DNA of 60,745 nt from Erysipelotrichaceae bacterium. GTDB taxonomy: Bacteria; Bacillota_I; Bacilli_A; Erysipelotrichales; Coprobacillaceae. The notes under the pieces were generated by a model. It did not search any database. It was not told the DNA's origin and saw only the letters and a list, made by a program, of their open reading frames with translations. The position numbers were made by a program, and so were the translations under genes. Shown here in pieces: positions 53,832-60,745 of this stretch. Position 1 is the stretch's first letter. Each line of letters starts with the position of its first letter. The stretch spans positions 1 through 60,745 of the forward strand of contig JAJQFG010000060.1 in the NCBI GenBank assembly GCA_021201315.1, written 5' to 3'.

Positions 53832-53861
53832 AAAACCCTAGAGTAGCTATTCTAGGGTTTT
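53832..53861 (+). terminator. Terminator of the LytTR pair
   Basis: AAAACCCTAGA (53832-53842) pairs with TCTAGGGTTTT (53851-53861) around an 8-nt loop. Confidence 0.85.
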
Positions 53862-53947
53862 GTTGTTTTTATTTTCCATCAAGTTATTTGTATTGTATTA
53901 TAAATTTTTTGATAAAATCATTTTTTATTGTCCTATTTTTGATTGAT

Positions 53948-55037
53948 TTATTCTATAATATCAAGTTTATCATTATGTTGTTGCATATAAATAGACTTTT
54001 GTGTTTCTATTTCACGACGTAATTCTTCTTCCGAAGGAAGATAAAGCTTATATTTTGATGCAAAAAGCTGCTCATTTCCGTTTAACACAGAGTATTTAGC
54101 CACATCTTCATCTGTATCAGAACATAACACTATTCCAATAGTAGGATTATCTCCTTCATTTCGTTTTAAATCATCATACATGCGTATGTACATATCCATT
54201 TGACCTACATCCTGATGTGTTATTTCTCCTGTTTTTAAATCAATTAAAACAAAACATTTTAAAATATAATTATAAAAAACTAAATCAATGTAATAATCAG
54301 ATAATTCAGTTCGTATATGTTGTTGTCTTGCAACAAAAGCATAGCCTTTACCTAATTCCATCAAGAATTTCTGTATATGAGTCAAAATAGCACTTTCTAA
54401 ATCAGTTTCTGTAAATGCAGTATTAGATGAAAGTCCTAAAAATTCAGCAACTATCTGGATTTTTAATAAATTCTAATTTGTTCGTTTGATAAGCACTGGT
54501 TTTTTCTTTCATTTCCTTAATAACTGGTTCTTTTATTTGAGATTTTAATAAACGATAGTAATATTGTGTTGATATATTACGTTCTAAAGTTTTTACACTC
54601 CAGTTTTCTTCTATAGCTTCGTTCATATACCAATCTCTTGCTTTTTTATCATTTACTCTAAGAAGAGCATTGAAATGTGACCATGTTAAATTTGGCAGAT
54701 GCGTCTGCCAAATTTCATCTTCAGAAAAGGTTTGATAAAACATTCTATAACTTCTAAGGTTTCTTGGACTATAACCACTACCTAAATCTGATGTTAAACT
54801 TTTTGATAAATCATTAATTATGTGAGCACCATACTTTGCACGTTTTTGACCTTTTTGTTCTTCTTCAACAATTCGTCTTCCGATGAGCTAATTTTTACGA
54901 ATAATAATTGTATTAACTGCACCATAAGCATTATTTTGAGAATGTTCAATAATTGCTTTTACATCTTCAATAATATTATCAGTACTTTTATAATTAGCTA
55001 AAGAAAAATCACTATAATTATTTACATTATTTTCCAT
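53948..55037 (-). pseudogene. yhcG: yhcG/DUF1016 PDDEXK nuclease family gene, broken
   Basis: Read from ATG at 55037 (AGGAATAAAA upstream), the frame codes for a DUF1016 N-terminal domain until a TAG at 54888-54890, codon 50. Homologous positions read W in NWLIGRRI; here N-stop-LIGRRI, so TGG has become TAG. Translation continues in the same frame through GRRIVEEEQKGQKRAKYG and LTWSHFNALLRV until FIKNP. There an extra base (near 54455) shifts the frame: the following VAEFLGLSSNT, FLMELGKGYAFVARQQH and DLVFYNYILKCFVLIDLK (nuclease core) are in the next frame to 53948. The two lesions make it a pseudogene, although the nuclease residues themselves survive. Confidence 0.85.
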
Positions 55038-55177
55038 TTTTATTCCTCAATTTCTATAATAATCTTATCTATTATTATCATATAATACATCTTATCTAGC
55101 AACTATATTTATTATTTTAACATTAAGCTTTATAATGTCAACCTTGCTTTTTATATATAGTCATTTGAATTTAGTTG

Positions 55178-56440
55178 TTATAGTTTGTTCTCTAAATTCA
55201 AAGTAACCATAAAATAATGATATGAATAATCATAAGTTATTTTGCCGTTATATTTTTGAACAATTCTTTCGATTGTATCTATGCCAAATCCATGACTAGA
55301 TACATCTTTTTTTGTTGTATCTAAAGAAGAATTAGATATAAGTGGGTTATGTGTACAAGTGTTTTTTAATTCTATAATTAAATGATCATTTTCTTCATAA
55401 ATATCCAAAAGTACTTTTTTGATGGATTGGGAAGTGCAGTTTTCTATAGCATTGTCTAATAAATTTCCTAATAACGTATAAAAATCAATTTTATCTATAT
55501 GAATTTGATTATCAAATGTATTGGATATAAATTCTATGTTTTCTTTTTGTAACTTACTCATTCTTGAAGCAATAATCAAATCAAGGGAATAATTTCCTGT
55601 GTCAATGATTGTAGAAGTATCGTTTATCAAATTTAATTTTGTAACAAGTGATTGGTACATTTTATCATAGTCCTGATGATTATAATCTTCTATCAGTGAT
55701 AAAAGCATATGGTTCATGTCATGTTTTAATGATTTGACTTCATGAATGCTCATTTTAAGATTATCATAATTTGTTTGATTAAACTGAAGTTCTTGATTAT
55801 GTAATTTGATTAGATAATTTTCCTTTTCTATTATGATGACCTTATTCATCATCTGATATATGAGGTAGACTAAAAGCGTTATTAATACGATTTCAATAGA
55901 ACTTTCTATAGGAAGTTCACCTTTTTCAAAAACAGTCATAAGATATGATAAATAAATAAGAATCAATACAATATGTATTGCTACATGAAAAATTGTATAT
56001 TCCTTTAATTTAGCTAAATAGTTTTTAAAAAATGGCAAGGAAATGAATAAGCATGCAAATAAGAGTATATCTGACAAATATATGGTATACGAAATAGGGA
56101 ATATAACATCATAGGACATTAAGTTCATAGACCATGTTACAATAACATATGAAAGGATTTTTATGAAAATAAGATATAAATTTATTAAAATATATTCCAA
56201 TATGTGATTGTTCTTCTCTATGATTTTAAATGAAATAAAAAATAATAAATATTGTATCGTTATAGCATAGAAGCTATTAGTAAAGTTAAAACAAATTATT
56301 GATGGAACTATTAATAGGCATAATGATAATAAATATTTGAATATATGATGTTTTATATCAATAGAATAAACCTTTGTAAAAAAGATAAGAATGATTATTG
56401 GTGTTACAATTAGGCTTATAATATTAGTTTCCATAATCAT
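55178..56440 (-). CDS. AgrC-like GHKL sensor histidine kinase
   Basis: The 420-residue kinase has six or so membrane segments in the first ~200 residues, a coiled-coil linker (about 205-225), the H-box SLKHDMNHML near 238, and a GHKL ATPase with LLDNAIENC (N box near 330) and GFGIDTIERIV (G box near 385). This layout matches AgrC/ComD-type kinases that sense peptides outside the cell. AAGGAGG is upstream of the ATG at 56440. Its start overlaps the response-regulator gene by 17 bp. No AgrB-like processing enzyme or AgrD-like peptide gene is visible in the window. Confidence 0.87.
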   Translation of the reverse strand: MIMETNIISLIVTPIIILIFFTKVYSIDIKHHIFKYLLSLCLLIVPSIICFNFTNSFYAITIQYLLFFISFKIIEKNNHILEYILINLYLIFIKILSYVIVTWSMNLMSYDVIFPISYTIYLSDILLFACLFISLPFFKNYLAKLKEYTIFHVAIHIVLILIYLSYLMTVFEKGELPIESSIEIVLITLLVYLIYQMMNKVIIIEKENYLIKLHNQELQFNQTNYDNLKMSIHEVKSLKHDMNHMLLSLIEDYNHQDYDKMYQSLVTKLNLINDTSTIIDTGNYSLDLIIASRMSKLQKENIEFISNTFDNQIHIDKIDFYTLLGNLLDNAIENCTSQSIKKVLLDIYEENDHLIIELKNTCTHNPLISNSSLDTTKKDVSSHGFGIDTIERIVQKYNGKITYDYSYHYFMVTLNLENKL

Positions 56441-57134
56441 GAGATACGACCTCCTTTAAACAATCCATAACTTTTGTCTTATTTCTACGTGAAATAGGAA
56501 CCTGATAATCACAAGGTAAATAAAGTGTATTATTTTCAAATTTCAAAACTTTTTTCATATTTACTAAATAAGATCTTCCTACTCTCATAAAATAATCAGT
56601 ATTAATAGTCGTTGTTACATCGGATAATTGCTGATTAATTTTTATAGTATGATTATCAAAATGGATTTCTGTATGATGGTTGAAACTTTCACAAAAAATA
56701 ATGGAATCTATCTGAATAATATAAGCATTTCCATTCATATAAAATGTTACTGTAGGAAACATATCATTGAGCTTATAAAACAACTCTTCGATAACCATAG
56801 TGATTTCCTGCTGGAGATTTTCTTTTCTAATAAAATCAAAAGGATGTATATTACATGCTTGATAAACAAGTTCATTATGGCTTGTGACAAAAATAATAAG
56901 AGATTCTTTATGATTAGCTTTATATTCCCTAGCTAATTCTAAGCCTGATTTTTCAGGCATATCAATATCTAAAAATAAAGCATCAAAGTTGATATCTATT
57001 GGAAATGATTGAATAGAATGATATTTTTGAATATCAACTTGAATATTTTTTTGTACTAATAATGTATTGATGAGATGATAAGTTTTATCTAAATCATTGA
57101 TATCATCATCAACTATTGCTATACGATATATCAT
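56424..57134 (-). CDS. AgrA-like LytTR response regulator
   Basis: A 236-residue regulator with a receiver domain (about 1-120): IVDDDINDL acidic pair, LFLDIDMPEKSG phosphoacceptor Asp near 55, VTSHNE switch and IRKE Lys. A LytTR DNA-binding domain follows (about 135-232): IDSIIFCESFNHHTEIH, FMRVGRSYLVNMKKVL, VPISRRNKTKV. It forms a pair with the AgrC-like kinase. GGAGGT precedes the ATG at 57134; the longer frame lacks a site. It is divergent from the ABC transporter operon, a likely target, with tandem CAATT repeats in the gap. Confidence 0.88.
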   Translation of the reverse strand: MIYRIAIVDDDINDLDKTYHLINTLLVQKNIQVDIQKYHSIQSFPIDINFDALFLDIDMPEKSGLELAREYKANHKESLIIFVTSHNELVYQACNIHPFDFIRKENLQQEITMVIEELFYKLNDMFPTVTFYMNGNAYIIQIDSIIFCESFNHHTEIHFDNHTIKINQQLSDVTTTINTDYFMRVGRSYLVNMKKVLKFENNTLYLPCDYQVPISRRNKTKVMDCLKEVVSHDYGN

Positions 57135-57237
57135 ATTTACCTCCATTGACGCCTTAAAAAAGTCCATTCACGCTTGTTGCGTTGTGATGAAAGATTGAAT
57201 GTTTTAAAATAAGTCTAGCATAAAGATTTATTGCTTT

Positions 57238-57275
57238 CAATTCTAGTCAATTGTAGCAATTCTTTGTGTCAATCT
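57238..57275 (+). promoter_or_regulatory. Tandem CAATT repeats in the divergent regulator-ABC gap
   Basis: CAATT occurs at 57238, 57248 and 57257 with CTAGT/GTAG spacers, and CAATC at 57270. The spacing is 10, 9 and 13 bases. LytTR regulators bind direct repeats of about 9 bp, so this may be the operator for the ABC genes that start at 57298. Confidence 0.4.
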
Positions 57276-57297
57276 TATGGAAGGAGGCCAATAATTT

Positions 57298-58173
57298 ATG
57301 AATTATTACCGTTGTTTTTTCGCTTTGTTCAAATCCAAACGTAAAATAGCGTTGTTTATTGTTTATTTTATAGCCATTATTGTGGGTGTCTTTATTGTAT
57401 ATCATAGTGAATATGGATCATTTAATGGTGATGAACTTAATCAAATGAAGGCATTTGATAAAGAAATGGGTTTGGATTTCTTTTATTTATTGCAGGATTC
57501 TGGACTGACATTAATCATGTTTTTTCTTACCTGTATTATATTATCCAATATTATTAGTTCAGATTTTTTATCTTATAATCATAATAAATTTGATCATTTT
57601 CTTATCGTACGTATGTCTACAAAGCAATACAATAAAATAAGCAAGATATTTAATTTCTCTGTAACATTTATAGTCATCTTATTGACTCATTTAATAACAT
57701 TAATGATTATCCATTTGTTTTGTTTTCCTATTTCATTTTCAATGAGTGAGGCTTATTTTGGTGCTACCAGACAAACAACATTATTTTCCAATTCTATGCT
57801 GATCAGTTTAATTATTTATATTTTACTTTCTTCAATAGGTTATGGTATATTTTCAAATTTCATATATGCTTTGCAGTCATTTGTTAAAAATATTTATTTA
57901 TATCGTACTTTAGGTATCTTATTAGCATTAATATTATATATTGGTTCATCAGTTGTATGCAGATATGTTATTGATTATATCGGAAGTACATTACTTGCAA
58001 CCATAGCTTATTTTATAAATATTATAAATATAATAACACCTGGGATTATTCAAAGTGCTTCATTAGATAATCATTACATTTTATTTTATATAGGTTCATT
58101 ATTGTTATATAGTTTATTAACTTCATTATTTTTTGATATAAAGGAAAAGCATATGTATGAATATAATCAATAA
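57298..58173 (+). CDS. ABC-2-like membrane protein of the peptide-type transporter operon
   Basis: The 291-residue protein has about six membrane segments and a large hydrophilic loop after the first, as in ABC-2 permeases of antibiotic or lantibiotic exporters (LanE/LanG-like). AGGAGG precedes the ATG. It overlaps the second membrane gene by 17 bp, so both subunits are made together. With the ATPase downstream it likely forms an exporter. The cargo is unknown; regulation by the divergent two-component system suggests a peptide or an antibiotic. Confidence 0.7.
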   Translation: MNYYRCFFALFKSKRKIALFIVYFIAIIVGVFIVYHSEYGSFNGDELNQMKAFDKEMGLDFFYLLQDSGLTLIMFFLTCIILSNIISSDFLSYNHNKFDHFLIVRMSTKQYNKISKIFNFSVTFIVILLTHLITLMIIHLFCFPISFSMSEAYFGATRQTTLFSNSMLISLIIYILLSSIGYGIFSNFIYALQSFVKNIYLYRTLGILLALILYIGSSVVCRYVIDYIGSTLLATIAYFINIINIITPGIIQSASLDNHYILFYIGSLLLYSLLTSLFFDIKEKHMYEYNQ

Positions 58174-58654
58174 TTATTATAAGCTATTTAAGAAATCAGA
58201 AATTCTTTTATTATTATTTTCATACTTAATAATGCCTTTTTTGATTCAAGTAAACGGCCATATTAATTTCATTTATATTGTATTAACAAGTAACTATATA
58301 ACACTTATTATTAATACTTATTATTTGGTTCTTATATATAAGAAAACACAAAGTATGAATAATTTGAGTCATTATCTCATAACAAGATTAGGATACAAAA
58401 CGGCTTTGATATCTATTCATTCTTTTGGTAATAGTTTGACTTTATTTATGACATTGGGATTATATTTGTTTTTATTCGTTGTTTATGGTGCTGTTCATAT
58501 GAGTATTGATTTATTATGGTTGTTAGTGATAAACACTTTTATCTATTTTATTGAAACAAATATGATATTACTGCAGTTTAATAGAAAGCCAAATATAATG
58601 TTTATCGTTATACCAATTATTATCAACCTAGTTTATCACTATGTATTTTTTTAG
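58157..58654 (+). CDS. Second membrane subunit of the ABC operon
   Basis: A 165-residue hydrophobic protein with five membrane segments (about 15-32, 36-58, 80-110, 115-135 and 145-162). It has no recognisable family motif. It overlaps the 3' end of the first permease gene by 17 bp and ends 16 bp before the ATPase gene. Probable partner permease of a small exporter complex. Confidence 0.6.
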   Translation: MNIINNYYKLFKKSEILLLLFSYLIMPFLIQVNGHINFIYIVLTSNYITLIINTYYLVLIYKKTQSMNNLSHYLITRLGYKTALISIHSFGNSLTLFMTLGLYLFLFVVYGAVHMSIDLLWLLVINTFIYFIETNMILLQFNRKPNIMFIVIPIIINLVYHYVFF

Positions 58655-58669
58655 AAGGAGGAATGTGAA

Positions 58670-59275
58670 ATGTCATTACTGGAATTAAAACATATTAGCA
58701 AGAGTTTTAAAGAACATATAGTTTTAGAAGATATTAATCTTAGAATTAATGAAGGTGAATGTATATATATTCATGGTAAAAATGGATGTGGTAAATCCAC
58801 TTTATTCAAGATTATATGTGATATTATGAAGGCTGATGATGGAATCATTAATGTTAGCGATCATACTTATGTTGGTGCACTTATTGAGAATCCTGGTTTT
58901 ATTGAAACTGAAACAATAAAATTTAATCTTAAGTTTTTAGCATCTTTAAAAAATCATTATGATGAAAGTAAAATCATAGGTTTATGTAGTGATTATAATT
59001 TGGATTATTCAAACCGTTCATCTATGAAGAGCTATTCTGTAGGCATGAGACAGAAAGCGGGAATTATACAGGCAGTTATGGAGAATCAAAATCTTATTTT
59101 ATTTGATGAGCCAACAAGAGGATTGGATGAAGAAAGTATAGAGACTTTTGAGAAAATGATTAGAGATTTATTGGATGAAAATAAAAGTGTTATCATTGCC
59201 TCGCATGATTTACTTCCTCATATAGCTTATTCTAAAAAATATATGCTAGAAAAAGGGATACTAATTGAAGAATGA
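58670..59275 (+). CDS. ABC transporter ATP-binding protein
   Basis: The 201-residue ATPase carries HGKNGCGKSTLFKI (Walker A near 36-45), SVGMRQKAG (signature near 122) and LILFDEPTRGLDEESIE (Walker B near 142), with the switch His in ASHD. It is shorter than usual (about 230) but complete. AAGGAGGAATGTG precedes the ATG. The sequence resembles BcrA/LanF-type ATPases that power drug or lantibiotic efflux. Its stop overlaps the next gene by four bases. Confidence 0.9.
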   Translation: MSLLELKHISKSFKEHIVLEDINLRINEGECIYIHGKNGCGKSTLFKIICDIMKADDGIINVSDHTYVGALIENPGFIETETIKFNLKFLASLKNHYDESKIIGLCSDYNLDYSNRSSMKSYSVGMRQKAGIIQAVMENQNLILFDEPTRGLDEESIETFEKMIRDLLDENKSVIIASHDLLPHIAYSKKYMLEKGILIEE

Positions 59276-59748
59276 AAAAGTTATTGAATAATTATTTGTG
59301 GTTTTTTCTAATTTCTGTTATATGTTCTATTGTTTTAAAAATATCTTATAATGATTATATTGATATGAAGTATTTATTTTCTATAAGACCAATACACATA
59401 ATGATAAGCATGATATTTAATTATATTTATTTAAACATTGTATTTGATTGTATGAAATATTTCCTTGAAATAGATACTTTTGTGTTAATAAGGATAAAAA
59501 GGGAAGCTTATTATATAATGTTGTTGAAAAAGATTATATTTTATACCATATCATTTTTGGCTTTATTAGCCATAACAGATTTTATATTATATGGTGTTAT
59601 ATATTATCCTGGGTTAATGGTAACTTTTATTATAGAAGTTATTGTAGGCTTCTTTATGGTAATTATGAATAAGAGATTGAATAATTATTTGTTTGTGGTT
59701 TCTTATTTGTTGTGCATGTGTTTAAGAGTATTCATTTTATTTTTGTAA
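59272..59748 (+). CDS. Small membrane protein at the end of the ABC operon
   Basis: A 158-residue protein with four membrane segments (about 7-25, 38-58, 85-108 and 112-130) and a final hydrophobic tail. It starts inside the ATPase gene's stop as ATGA, so translation is coupled. It may be a third permease subunit or an accessory immunity-like protein. No family motif is recognised. Confidence 0.6.
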   Translation: MKKLLNNYLWFFLISVICSIVLKISYNDYIDMKYLFSIRPIHIMISMIFNYIYLNIVFDCMKYFLEIDTFVLIRIKREAYYIMLLKKIIFYTISFLALLAITDFILYGVIYYPGLMVTFIIEVIVGFFMVIMNKRLNNYLFVVSYLLCMCLRVFILFL

Positions 59749-59808
59749 GTTGATCTTATGAAAAAATATAATATAATTAAGAAAAATATTTAAAAGGAGT
59801 GTTTTTAT

Positions 59809-59979
59809 ATGGCAACAATTGACGTGAAGATTACATTACACCATTCTATGGATATGACTGCTTTATCTGATGAAGAACTCGACGCTGAAATAGAGAAAGG
59901 AAATGCTGATATAAAAGCTGGAAGGACGAGAAATGTAAGTGATGTTTTTGCAGATATTCGTAAAGATTACAATTTATGA
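59809..59979 (+). CDS. Orphan RelB/DinJ-like antitoxin, short form
   Basis: The 56-residue protein ends with the C-terminal half of RelB/DinJ-family antitoxins, the toxin-wrapping region: LSDEELDAEIEKGNADIKAG and then DVFADIRKDYNL. The N-terminal ribbon-helix-helix DNA-binding part is shortened (MATIDVKITL followed by a brief linker). AAAAGGAG lies 9 bases before the ATG, so it is probably translated. No RelE-type toxin gene follows; the next gene is an ABC ATPase after 315 bp. It could be a remnant or a free antitoxin. Confidence 0.6.
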   Translation: MATIDVKITLHHSMDMTALSDEELDAEIEKGNADIKAGRTRNVSDVFADIRKDYNL

Positions 59980-60025
59980 TGTATAAAATAAAGTTACAAC
60001 ATTTTGATATAAAAATCTCATTACC

Positions 60026-60051
60026 AAAAATTGCGTATTTACGCATTTTTT
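60026..60051 (+). terminator. Terminator after the antitoxin-like gene
   Basis: TGCGT (60032-60036) pairs with ACGCA (60041-60045) with A/T flanks and a run of T; an outer TTAC/GTAA pairing encloses it. Confidence 0.6.
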
Positions 60052-60294
60052 AGTAATGGATTATATAAAACAAAAGATAATTATAGATGTTTTTGACGTT
60101 AAAAAGTCATAGGCAATTAAACCAATGACTTATATTTTATAAAAAATTAATATAGGTAATTATTTGTACGTAATGTAATCAATGTTTTAAACAACATCAC
60201 CATTTATATTTACAATTATAATAATCCTATTTATTTCAAAATAATCTCGTAAAGTGTATAATAAAAGTAACACAAATGAAGGAGATTTAATCTT
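60052..60294. other. Intergenic region with a hairpin and a promoter-like -10
   Basis: AAGTCAT and ATGACTT (around 60100-60131) form a 7-bp stem followed by T-rich sequence. TATAAT at 60257-60262 with TTCAAA at 60235-60240 (16-bp spacer) is a candidate promoter for the following ATPase gene, and AAGGAG precedes its ATG. No coding sequence is recognised. Confidence 0.5.
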
Positions 60295-60689
60295 ATGCAA
60301 ATAAATATAAATAACGTTAGTTTTTCATATTATAAAGAAAAAGAAATATTCAGAAATTTTCATCATAGTTTTGAATTTAATAATGATTGTATAGTAATCA
60401 TTGGACATAATGGTGCAGGGAAAACGACTCTATTGAATTTAATATGTGGAATTTTAAGACCTCAATCCGGTAATATATCTCACAATATCGATTTAGCTTA
60501 TTTACCATATGATAATAATCTTTATGCCCATTTGACAGTTTTGGAAAATATTGAATTCTGGTATCAAATATATAATAAGGAGCCATTAGACTATAATAAT
60601 CAATACTATAATGAGTTATTACAAATATTAGAGTTAAAAAAATTATTAAACTTAAATATTCTTACATTATCAACAGGTGAAGAAAAAAA
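60295..60689 (+). pseudogene. ABC transporter ATP-binding protein, cut off after the signature motif
   Basis: The 5' part of an ABC ATPase: IGHNGAGKTTLLNL (Walker A near 40), the Q-loop region near AYLPYD, and a signature LSTGEEKK near 126. Intact proteins continue with the Walker B strand and the switch region; this one loses similarity directly after the signature, where a run of A (60683-60689) meets GGGTTCTT. The reading frame ends at 60717 in foreign-looking sequence. The probable cause is an insertion sequence whose left end begins at 60690. A distant second half may lie beyond the window. Confidence 0.72.
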
Positions 60690-60745
60690 GGGTTCTTACT
60701 CGACAATGGGTAATTGAAACCAGTGGCAGTGCATAAAAATGCACT
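60690..60745. mobile_element. Putative left end of an ISL3-like insertion sequence, truncated by the window
   Basis: GGGTTCTTACTCGACAATGG (60690-60709) begins exactly where the ATPase homology ends. A subterminal perfect hairpin AGTGCAT/ATGCACT lies at 60728-60745. ISL3-family ends begin with GG(G/C)TCTT-like terminal repeats and duplicate 8 bp of AT-rich target, and the run GAAAAAAA before 60690 would suit. No transposase is in view. Confidence 0.45.

Overview
The window is about 30% GC, gene-dense, and reads as a low-GC Firmicute. Shine-Dalgarno sites are strong (AGGAGG, GAGGTGA), promoters are TTGNNN-17-TATAAT, and the genes include comFA/comFC, prfB next to secA, hprK-lgt, yitT, a CpsA/B/C/D-type tyrosine phosphorelay and LytTR regulators. 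The style (very low GC, paralogous LCP proteins, BspA-like remnant, PTS EIIB-like orphans) suggests a gut Erysipelotrichia / Coprobacillaceae-like organism. That placement is inference; there is no rRNA in the window.

Region 1 (1-3180) begins in the right end of an IS200/IS605 (TnpB)-type element with a structured right-end RNA. The element abuts a zinc-ribbon gene that is probably 5'-truncated. A membrane-anchored subtilisin-like protease with a beta-propeller tail follows, then the decayed tail of a BspA/DUF285 surface protein. Region 2 (3240-15260) is mostly core: GDPD phosphodiesterase, asnB, comFA-comFC, a cold-shock protein, an esterase, secA-prfB and a YitT protein. Region 3 (15390-20050) is a compact operon LCP - Wzz-like - PHP phosphatase - BY-kinase - SGNH-like protein, with no glycosyltransferases attached. 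Region 4 (20120-31600) carries a SWIM-SNF2 helicase, punA, ferritin, an HD phosphohydrolase with a GNAT enzyme, an acyl-carrier-like protein lacking its serine, a MATE pump, a cell-wall amidase, a fused EIIB-like protein and a metallophosphatase. Region 5 (31600-49000) has an RpiR regulator, a second LCP protein, aroD with neighbours, clpP, gap, an orphan EIIB, a ZIP metal transporter with a DtxR-type regulator, a CtpA-like protease, uvrB-HD-uvrA and hprK-lgt.

Region 6 (49000-52160) holds a P-II-like protein, a MIF-like tautomerase, an AAA/PDDEXK-family ATPase and five tRNA genes (Asn, Glu, Val, Thr, Leu). After the tRNAs the sequence becomes accessory (52160-60745). It contains a LytTR regulator with a membrane partner, a yhcG pseudogene with two lesions, an AgrC/AgrA-like two-component system divergent from a four-gene ABC transporter operon, an orphan RelB-like antitoxin, and an ABC ATPase gene that breaks off after its signature motif where a second insertion sequence seems to start.

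Both window ends lie in insertion-sequence-like DNA that interrupts a gene, as expected if the window is a contig bounded by repeats. The observations that most deserve checking are: the perfect 12-bp hairpin presenting the Shine-Dalgarno of the ZIP transporter in its loop (38938-38972); the serine-less acyl carrier protein; the MIF homologue; the LytTR/membrane pair without a canonical receiver; the divergent two-component/ABC locus with tandem CAATT repeats; and the phosphorelay operon with a deviant P-loop and a degenerate SGNH protein. All starts were chosen from visible ribosome binding sites; no database search was possible.
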